From positions 1-47,111 of the forward strand of contig JARLJL010000010.1 in assembly GCA_031291235.1 (NCBI GenBank): a stretch of DNA of 47,111 nucleotides, given 5' to 3'. Of this stretch, positions 41,521 through 47,111 are shown piece after piece (the first letter of the stretch is position 1; every line of letters begins with the position of its first letter). The DNA comes from Sulfuriferula sp. (GTDB taxonomy: Bacteria; Pseudomonadota; Gammaproteobacteria; Burkholderiales; Sulfuriferulaceae). A program made the translations under genes and the position numbers. A model generated the notes under the pieces. That model was not told where the DNA came from and ran no database searches. It saw only the letters and a list, made by a program, of their open reading frames with translations.

Positions 41521-42555
41521 ATGGCGATGATTAAAGTCGGGATTGTTGGCGGAACAGGGTATACCGGGGTGGAGTTATTGCGTTTGCTGGCGCGTCACCC
41601 CGAGGTGAGTCTGACTGCAATTACTTCGCGCAAGGAAGCCGGTATGCCGGTCGCAGACATGTTCCCCAATTTGCGCGGGCATGTCGATCTGGCTTTCAGC
41701 GATCCTCAGCAAGCCGGTCTGGAAAGTTGTGATGTCGTGTTTTTTGCTACGCCTAACGGCATAGCCATGCAGCAAGCGCGCGAGTTGCTGGCTGCCGGCG
41801 TACGGGTAATCGATTTGGCAGCCGATTTCCGCATCAAGGATCTCGCCGTATGGCAAAAATGGTACGGCATGGAACATGCCTGCCCGGAACTGGTTGCTGA
41901 GGCGGTCTACGGTTTACCGGAAGTTAATCGCGACCGGATTAAAACGGCGCGTCTGGTCGCAAATCCGGGATGCTATCCGACGGCTGTACAACTGGGTTTT
42001 CTGCCGCTATTGGAAGCAGGGCTGGTTGATACGCAATATCTGATTGCGGATGCCAAGTCTGGCGTGAGCGGTGCAGGGCGCAAGGCTGAAGTACCTACCC
42101 TGTTTCCGGAGGCATCCGATAATTTCAAGGCTTACGGTGCGTCGGGTCACCGGCATTTGCCGGAGATCAGCCAAGGGCTGTCGAGGTTTGCAGGTAATGC
42201 TGTAGGATTGACCTTCGTGCCGCATTTGACGCCGCTAATTCGTGGCATACATGCAACTTTATACGCGCGTGTTGTCAAAGATATTGATTTGCAAGAAGTA
42301 TTCGAGTCGCGTTATGCAAATGAACCATTCGTTGATGTGCTGCCTGCGGGTGCGCATCCAGAAACGCGCTCAGTGCGCGGAGCGAATACGTGCCGGATTG
42401 CCTGGCACCGGCCACAAGACGGCGATGTGGTGGTGGTGCTGTCGGTGATTGATAATCTGGTGAAAGGTGCATCCGGTCAGGCTGTGCAGAATATGAATAT
42501 TATGTTCGGTCTGCCGGAAACGATGGGGCTGGAACTAATTGGATTGTTGCCTTGA
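41521..42555 (+). CDS. argC: N-acetyl-gamma-glutamyl-phosphate reductase
   Basis: This 344-aa NADPH-dependent enzyme acts in arginine synthesis. The Rossmann motif [17 protein letters not shown] begins at residue 7, the catalytic Cys151 is in ANPGCYPTA, and the substrate region [12 protein letters not shown] is present. ATG 41521 is only 4 bases after GGGAG, so the in-frame ATG at 41527 (start MIKVGIVGG, as in homologues) may be the real start. No other arg gene is nearby. erpA follows 60 bases later. Confidence 0.95.
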   Translation: MAMIKVGIVGGTGYTGVELLRLLARHPEVSLTAITSRKEAGMPVADMFPNLRGHVDLAFSDPQQAGLESCDVVFFATPNGIAMQQARELLAAGVRVIDLAADFRIKDLAVWQKWYGMEHACPELVAEAVYGLPEVNRDRIKTARLVANPGCYPTAVQLGFLPLLEAGLVDTQYLIADAKSGVSGAGRKAEVPTLFPEASDNFKAYGASGHRHLPEISQGLSRFAGNAVGLTFVPHLTPLIRGIHATLYARVVKDIDLQEVFESRYANEPFVDVLPAGAHPETRSVRGANTCRIAWHRPQDGDVVVVLSVIDNLVKGASGQAVQNMNIMFGLPETMGLELIGLLP

Positions 42556-42615
42556 CGTGAACCGTTCGCATGTAGATAATGAAGAACTGAATTTTTGCTT
42601 GGAAGGAGTAAAGTG

Positions 42616-42966
42616 ATGAATGCAATGACTGAAATGCCGTCGGTACTGGTATTTACCGACAATGCTGCAAATAAAGTGGCGCAACTGATTGAAGAGGAAG
42701 GCAACCCTGACCTGAAGCTGCGCGTATTCGTTAGCGGCGGCGGTTGTTCGGGTTTTCAGTATGGCTTTACTTTTGATGAAGTCACGAATGAAGACGATAC
42801 CAGCATGGTTAAAAACGGTGTTACCTTGTTGATCGACCCCATGAGCTATCAGTATCTGGTCGGTGCTGAGATTGATTATCAGGAAGGTCTGGAAGGTGCG
42901 CAATTTGTAATCAAGAATCCAAATGCTACCTCAACTTGCGGTTGTGGTTCATCGTTCTCGGCTTAA
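42616..42966 (+). CDS. erpA: Iron-sulfur cluster insertion protein ErpA
   Basis: This 116-aa A-type Fe-S carrier delivers clusters to apoproteins such as those in isoprenoid synthesis. The three cluster cysteines are Cys44 ([11 protein letters not shown]), Cys108 and Cys110 (STCGCGSSF). Length and the loop [14 protein letters not shown] fit ErpA rather than IscA. GGAG lies 9 bases before ATG 42616; a further upstream ATG in frame is less well placed. The rpsI-argC-erpA-anmK neighbourhood is typical for betaproteobacteria. A terminator follows. Confidence 0.94.
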   Translation: MNAMTEMPSVLVFTDNAANKVAQLIEEEGNPDLKLRVFVSGGGCSGFQYGFTFDEVTNEDDTSMVKNGVTLLIDPMSYQYLVGAEIDYQEGLEGAQFVIKNPNATSTCGCGSSFSA

Positions 42967-42985
42967 GCAGCTTCGCACTTAAGTT

Positions 42986-43010
42986 AAAGGAGGCTCAGGC
43001 CTCCTTTTTT
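42986..43010. terminator. Rho-independent terminator between erpA and anmK
   Basis: AAAGGAGGC-TCAG-GCCTCCTTTTTT forms a perfect 9-bp stem with a T-run on the plus strand. It lies between convergent erpA and anmK and may serve both. Confidence 0.92.
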
Positions 43011-43021
43011 GTGTCCGTTCG

Positions 43022-44116
43022 TTATGCCGGGTAGATTGCGCCCAGAATGCATGAGTGGCGTGCCCCGGTCGCCTCAGGCAAATTACCGGCCTTGCCTTGT
43101 AGGGTTTGCCATCCCAGCCATGCAAAGGCATGCGCTTCCAGCCAATCGGCTTGAATGCCCAATGCATCGGTAAGGTCGATACGGAATGCGGACATGAGGC
43201 TGCGCAATGCGCTGAGTAATGCGCTGTTGTGCGCTCCTCCGCCGCAGACATAGATTTCCGTAGCGCCAGTGCAGTAATGCTTGATTGCGTCTGCAATGCC
43301 TAATGCAGTGAGCTGGAGCAATGTGGCTTGCACGTCTTGCGGCGCTTCGTAGCCCTGCAGTTTACCGGTTACCCAGGCGAGGTTGAATTGTTCGCGTCCC
43401 GCACTTTTTGGGGCGGCGAGGGCAAAGTAAGGGTGGTCGAGATATTTTGTAAGTAATTCGGGAATTATCCTGCCCTGTGCACCCCAGTCGCCGTTGTGGT
43501 CAAATGCCTGTCCGGTATGTAGTTGGCACCATGCGTCCAGCAGTGCATTGCCGGGCCCGCAATCGAAGCCGAGTATGTTGCCCGCAGGCGGGATGTTGGT
43601 GAGATTGGCTATGCCGCCGATATTGACGATGACGCGGTGCTGCAGAGGATGGCGAAATGCCGCTACGTGAAAGGCCGGTACCAGCGGCGCGCCCTGGCCA
43701 CCGGCAGCGATATCGCGACTGCGAAAATCGGCTATGACCGTGGTTAGCGTTTGTTCTGCCAGCCGTGCCGCGTTAATCAGTTGTATGGTATAGCCAGCGT
43801 CAGGACGGTGGCGTACGGTTTGCCCGTGACATGCAATGGCTGTCGGACGAATTTGGCTCGATGCAATCAGGCTGTTGACGGTTTCTGCATAACGATCCGC
43901 TAGCTCATTGGCGATCAGGGCGGCGCGATGCAGCTCGTCGACCCCTGTATCGTGGATATCCAGTATTTGCTGACGCAGAGCTGCAGGATAGTGATGGAAT
44001 TGTTTGCCGATCAACAAGCCTGTTGGATGTGCTGCATCAAACGCAATCATGGCTGCATCGATGCCATCCAGACTGGTGCCGGACATCACCCCGACGATAT
44101 GCGTTCTATCGGACAA
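43022..44116 (-). CDS. anmK: Anhydro-N-acetylmuramic acid kinase
   Basis: This 364-aa ASKHA-fold sugar kinase opens and phosphorylates anhydro-MurNAc released from turned-over cell wall, feeding peptidoglycan recycling. Motifs are GVMSGTSLDGIDAAMIAFD, ACHGQTVRHRPD, IVNIGGIANLTNIP, GFDCGPGNALLDAW and YVCGGGAHNSALL. The frame starts at a TTG; no ATG or GTG in frame precedes the essential first motif, so TTG is probably the true start, 10 bases after the M23 peptidase stop. The two genes form a cell-wall unit on the minus strand. Confidence 0.94.
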   Translation of the reverse strand: MSDRTHIVGVMSGTSLDGIDAAMIAFDAAHPTGLLIGKQFHHYPAALRQQILDIHDTGVDELHRAALIANELADRYAETVNSLIASSQIRPTAIACHGQTVRHRPDAGYTIQLINAARLAEQTLTTVIADFRSRDIAAGGQGAPLVPAFHVAAFRHPLQHRVIVNIGGIANLTNIPPAGNILGFDCGPGNALLDAWCQLHTGQAFDHNGDWGAQGRIIPELLTKYLDHPYFALAAPKSAGREQFNLAWVTGKLQGYEAPQDVQATLLQLTALGIADAIKHYCTGATEIYVCGGGAHNSALLSALRSLMSAFRIDLTDALGIQADWLEAHAFAWLGWQTLQGKAGNLPEATGARHSCILGAIYPA

Positions 44117-44126
44117 GGCTTGTGGG

Positions 44127-45458
44127 TTATTCCATTGCGACCAGATTGGTATTGTCCAGCAGATTCAGTTGCGCAACCAGCGGTTGAGTGGTTTGCTTGA
44201 ACTTAGGCATGTATTGCGCTGCAATCGGGAATGCTGTCGGGATTTTGGCAGTAAGCGGGTTGGTGGCCACACCGGCGACACGGAACTCATAATGCAAGTG
44301 CGGCCCGGTTGCCCAGCCAGTCATGCCGACATAACCGATGACATCGCCTTGGCTGACTTTTTCGCCTTTGTGCAGGCCTTTGGCGAAAGCCGATAAATGG
44401 CCGTACGCAGTGCTGTAATTGCCGCTGTGCCTAAGCACGATAAAGTTGCCGTATCCGGTTTGCTGCCCCACAAACTCAACTGTGGCGTCAGCAATGGCCA
44501 TCACCTTGGTTCCGGTGGGTGCCGCATAGTCTATGCCTTTATGTTGACGCCATTGTTTAAGGATGGGGTGAAAACGCATCTCAAATCCGGAGCTGATGCG
44601 GGAGAATGCGAGCGGCGAACGCAAGAAGGCTTTTTTCAGTGGTTTGCCGTCGGGGGTATAGTACTCGCCCTTGCTGTTGGCAACATCGGAAAATACGGCG
44701 CGATAGGTGTGGCCGGCATTGATGAATTCGGCCGCAAGTACGCGCCCCGTCATGACTGGCTCGCCGTTATGGTACAGAACTTCATACACGACATTGAAAT
44801 GATCGCCGCGCCGTAAATCCTGATGGAAATCGATATCGGTTGAGAATATATCTGCCATCTGGGTCGCAATGCTATCCGGGATGCCTGCGGCATCGGTAGC
44901 GCCAAACAGGGAGTTGCGGATTTCACCCGATTTCATTACGGTTTGCGATTGCAGTTGGGCGGCTTGCTGCGTCACTTTGAATGTGCCGGCATCTGCATCG
45001 ATTTGCAGCATGTTGCCGTTGCCGTCGATGTGGCGTAACCAGATCAGATTTCCGGTATCGGTCACTTGAGCCTGAATGCGTCGTTCAGACTTGATTTGTA
45101 TCAGTGCATGCGTTGCGTTCGGTGACTTTAAAAAGAGGGTAATCTGGTCATCGTTGACGCCAAGACGCTGCAAAATGCTGGCGGCCGTATCGCCGCGCTC
45201 TACTCGCTCGTCTCGCCAATAACTGGTCGCAACGGCTTGCGGGTTGGTTTGTGTCAGGGAATCCGGGATGGGTAGGTTTTCAACAACTGTATGAATGGGT
45301 ACTTGGGATGTATCGGTTTGCGGGGCAATACCAAAAGCGGTTACCATGCCGAATAAAGGCAGGCTGGACAATGCAATTAACCAGCGCAAGCGAATTTTTC
45401 GCGCGTGCAGGCGCTCGCTATGCGTTAAAATGCTGGTTTTCTGTTTGCTTTTGAACAT
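44127..45458 (-). CDS. M23 family metallopeptidase (MepM/YebA-like, peptidoglycan endopeptidase)
   Basis: This 443-aa envelope protein has an N-terminal membrane anchor (about residues 26-47: WLIALSSLPLFGMVTAFGIA). An OapA/LysM-like region follows (GDTAASILQRLGVNDDQITL), then a linker domain and the LytM catalytic domain. The zinc motif is His306...Asp310 (HKGIDYAAP) and His387-Leu-His389 (GPHLHYEF). The enzyme should cut peptidoglycan cross-links outside the inner membrane. I chose ATG 45458 (AGG ahead); the frame opens further upstream across the divergent gap, where no domain is seen. anmK follows, so hydrolysis and recycling are linked. Confidence 0.92.
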   Translation of the reverse strand: MFKSKQKTSILTHSERLHARKIRLRWLIALSSLPLFGMVTAFGIAPQTDTSQVPIHTVVENLPIPDSLTQTNPQAVATSYWRDERVERGDTAASILQRLGVNDDQITLFLKSPNATHALIQIKSERRIQAQVTDTGNLIWLRHIDGNGNMLQIDADAGTFKVTQQAAQLQSQTVMKSGEIRNSLFGATDAAGIPDSIATQMADIFSTDIDFHQDLRRGDHFNVVYEVLYHNGEPVMTGRVLAAEFINAGHTYRAVFSDVANSKGEYYTPDGKPLKKAFLRSPLAFSRISSGFEMRFHPILKQWRQHKGIDYAAPTGTKVMAIADATVEFVGQQTGYGNFIVLRHSGNYSTAYGHLSAFAKGLHKGEKVSQGDVIGYVGMTGWATGPHLHYEFRVAGVATNPLTAKIPTAFPIAAQYMPKFKQTTQPLVAQLNLLDNTNLVAME

Positions 45459-45581
45459 GTCGCCTATCCTTAATTGCTCCGTTCCAGTGAGTGAGCTTAA
45501 CAGAATGTTTCGATTAGGAAAAGCCCGCGGTGCGCGGGTGGCGGTTTTTGCGGGATTTTTGTGTGGGGCGGTGAGGTTGTG

Positions 45582-46787
45582 ATGACGGATTTTGCAGTAG
45601 ATGAGGCGTTGCAAATTATCAAACGCGGTTGCGACGAATTGATTGTCGAAAAAGAGCTGGTTGATAAATTAAAGACCGGGAAGAAGCTACGTGTTAAGGC
45701 AGGTTTTGATCCGACTGCGCCGGATTTGCATCTCGGGCATACCGTATTGCTGAATAAGATGCGCCAATTGCAGGATCTTGGGCATCATGCCTTGTTTTTG
45801 ATCGGCGATTTTACCGGTATGATCGGCGATCCTACAGGCAAGAACGCCACTCGCCCTCCATTGACGCGCGAGCAGGTCGCTGAGAACGCGAAATCCTACA
45901 CCGCACAGGTATTCAAGATACTGGATCCGGAACGTACCGAAGTGGTATTTAACTCAACCTGGATGGATCAACTGGGGTCGTCCGGCGTCATTAAATTGGC
46001 AGCGACGCATACGGTAGCGCGAATGCTGGAGCGAGATGATTTTAGCAAGCGCTATAAAAACAATCAGCCGATTGCCATTCATGAATTTTTGTACCCGCTG
46101 GTTCAAGGTTACGATTCCGTTGCTTTAAATGCGGATCTGGAATTGGGTGGTACCGACCAGAAATTCAATTTGCTGATGGGTCGCGAGCTGCAAAAGCATT
46201 ACGGGCAGTCACCGCAATGCATATTGACTATGCCTTTGCTGGAAGGAACGGATGGCGTCAATAAAATGTCCAAGTCATTGGGAAATTACATAGGAATTAC
46301 GGAATCGCCGAGTGAAATTTTCGGCAAAATAATGTCCGTATCCGATGAATTGATGTGGCGTTATATAGAATTGCTATCGTCGGCGTCATTGTCGACGATA
46401 GCGGCATGGAAGACGCAAGTGGCTGAGGGCGCCAATCCCCGCGATATCAAAGTGCGGTTTGCGCAGGAAATCATCTCTCGTTTTCATAATGCGGTAGCGG
46501 CAGAACAGGCTTTGAGCGATTTTGAATCAAGATTTCGCCAGGGGGGTGTGCCGGATGAGATTGCCACAGTCATGCTGGATAGTGTGAACGGTGGCTTGCC
46601 GATAGCCCAGATACTTAAGCAGGCGGGGTTGACCGCTAGTACTTCTGATGCGTTGCGCATGATAGAGCAGGGTGGAGTGAAGCTGGATGGGGATAAGGTG
46701 AATGATAAAACGCTGGTGTTGAAGGCTGGGTGTGAAGCCGTATTGCAGGTAGGTAAGCGGAAATTTGCGCGTATCGTGATTAATTAG
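45582..46787 (+). CDS. tyrS: Tyrosyl-tRNA synthetase
   Basis: This 401-aa class I aminoacyl-tRNA synthetase charges tRNA-Tyr. The HIGH-type motif is H50-LGH ([15 protein letters not shown]) and KMSKS is at 228-232 ([14 protein letters not shown]). The C-terminal S4 domain ([32 protein letters not shown]) binds tRNA. GAGG lies 5 bases before ATG 45582; the frame extends a little upstream without support. tyrS directly ahead of an rRNA operon is a common betaproteobacterial arrangement. No terminator is visible after it before the rRNA promoters. Confidence 0.96.
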   Translation: MTDFAVDEALQIIKRGCDELIVEKELVDKLKTGKKLRVKAGFDPTAPDLHLGHTVLLNKMRQLQDLGHHALFLIGDFTGMIGDPTGKNATRPPLTREQVAENAKSYTAQVFKILDPERTEVVFNSTWMDQLGSSGVIKLAATHTVARMLERDDFSKRYKNNQPIAIHEFLYPLVQGYDSVALNADLELGGTDQKFNLLMGRELQKHYGQSPQCILTMPLLEGTDGVNKMSKSLGNYIGITESPSEIFGKIMSVSDELMWRYIELLSSASLSTIAAWKTQVAEGANPRDIKVRFAQEIISRFHNAVAAEQALSDFESRFRQGGVPDEIATVMLDSVNGGLPIAQILKQAGLTASTSDALRMIEQGGVKLDGDKVNDKTLVLKAGCEAVLQVGKRKFARIVIN

Positions 46788-46814
46788 CAACTGGATTCTT
46801 TTGCACAGAAGCCC

Positions 46815-46842
46815 TTGACGGCGGAATTATTGGCTGTATAAT
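46815..46842 (+). promoter_or_regulatory. rRNA operon promoter P1 (distal)
   Basis: TTGACG, a 16-base spacer and TATAAT are followed by the GC-rich discriminator TCGCTCCTCG, typical of growth-rate- and ppGpp-controlled stable-RNA promoters. Confidence 0.85.
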
Positions 46843-46949
46843 TCGCTCCTCGTTGATTGCAACCGCCAATAAATTTTTGGTAAAAATTAACGAAATCAAA
46901 TAATTGAAATTTGTATTTAAAGTAAATTGTTTGGTTGTGTAAATAAAGC

Positions 46950-46977
46950 TTTACAAATGATTTTAGGTGCGTATAAT
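46950..46977 (+). promoter_or_regulatory. rRNA operon promoter P2 (proximal)
   Basis: TTTACA, a 16-base spacer and TATAAT are followed by TCGCACCTCG. A strongly AT-rich stretch (about 46870-46948) upstream could be an UP element. The core shares GTATAATTCGCWCCTCGTTG with P1. Confidence 0.85.
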
Positions 46978-47025
46978 TCGCACCTCGTTGTTAGCGCAGA
47001 GCAAGGCGCTGACGGCAAGCAAGAC

Positions 47026-47036
47026 GCTCTTTAACA
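47026..47036 (+). promoter_or_regulatory. boxA antitermination element of the rRNA leader
   Basis: GCTCTTTAACA equals the proteobacterial rRNA boxA core (TGCTCTTTAACA consensus with first base C here). It sits about 50 bases downstream of the P2 start region, with boxB-like and boxC-like elements around it. Confidence 0.85.
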
Positions 47037-47111
47037 ACTAGACAACCGATAAGTGTGGGTATTTACGGTAGCGGTTTTGGTATTGGGTACTGGGTAACTG
47101 GTACTGGATAC

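Larger units (their letters stand above)
46788..47111 (+). other. rRNA operon upstream and leader region (no coding gene)
   Basis: This 324-base tail has no gene. It holds two sigma-70 promoters, then a small boxB-like stem AGCGC/GCGCT (46993-47010), boxA GCTCTTTAACA (47026-47036) and boxC-like GTGTGGG (47053-47059), the order of antitermination signals in proteobacterial rRNA leaders. It closes with a T/G-rich repeat-like stretch based on ACTGG units. The 16S rRNA gene should begin beyond the window. Confidence 0.85.

Overview
The window looks like housekeeping chromosome of a betaproteobacterium, probably in the Nitrosomonadales/Sulfuricellaceae-Gallionellaceae area. That rests on protein character, gene neighbourhoods (ubiK-comM, yqgE-ruvX-pyrR-pyrB-pyrC', coaX-birA, rplM-rpsI-argC-erpA) and moderate GC. 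The taxonomic call is inference. I see no insertion sequence, prophage, integrase or CRISPR array. The segment starts in the 3' end of a 5S rRNA gene with its terminator. It ends in a tandem-promoter, boxA-bearing leader that should belong to another rRNA operon in the same orientation, so about 47 kb appears to lie between two directly repeated rrn operons.

Layout. 0.1-4.2 kb: gamma-carbonic anhydrase, oligopeptidase A, a DUF4124-glutaredoxin protein and exonuclease III. 4.2-7.8 kb (minus): two small unknown proteins, a VIT1/CCC1-type metal transporter, ComM and UbiK. 7.9-10.9 kb: a nitrogen-control unit with NtrC-like enhancers and a sigma-54 promoter ahead of a TorF-type porin, glnK and amtB. 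10.9-12.9 kb: hda, a DUF971 gene, tRNA-Arg(CCG) and a membrane-anchored cytochrome c. 12.9-20 kb (minus): alr, dnaB, an EamA transporter and a full-length metH. 20.2-24.5 kb (plus): rhodanese, then a coupled yqgE-ruvX-pyrR-pyrB-pyrC' run in which the dihydroorotase homologue has lost its metal ligands. 24.6-27.5 kb (minus): a dynamin-like GTPase and mutM. 27.7-30.6 kb: two small membrane proteins, a general porin and mscL. 30.6-36.4 kb: a signalling-flavoured stretch (HDOD protein, SPOR protein, coaX, birA, a Cys-less LMW-phosphatase/ArsC-like protein, a stand-alone cyclic-nucleotide-binding protein and a YcgR/PilZ protein). 36.4-36.65 kb: a short pseudogene of an SPFH-domain protein. 36.7-40.5 kb: dacB, coq7, a DUF2322-like protein, an OsmC protein and a YdcF protein. 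40.5-46.8 kb: rplM-rpsI, argC, erpA, anmK, an M23 peptidase and tyrS. 46.8-47.1 kb: rRNA promoters and leader.

How the genes work together. glnK and amtB form the usual ammonium uptake and sensing pair; the sigma-54/NtrC signals suggest that the outer-membrane channel is induced with them under nitrogen limitation. pyrR/pyrB/pyrC' begin pyrimidine synthesis, with PyrC' probably a structural partner of PyrB; an active dihydroorotase must lie elsewhere. anmK, the M23 peptidase, dacB and alr deal with peptidoglycan synthesis, remodelling and recycling. hda and dnaB serve replication; xth, mutM, ruvX and comM serve DNA repair or processing. No clear new multi-gene system is visible. The most unusual items are the degenerate phosphatase-fold protein within the signalling stretch, the decayed SPFH gene, the inactive PyrC', the porin in the glnK-amtB unit, and a hexapeptide duplication at the start of ribosomal protein L13.
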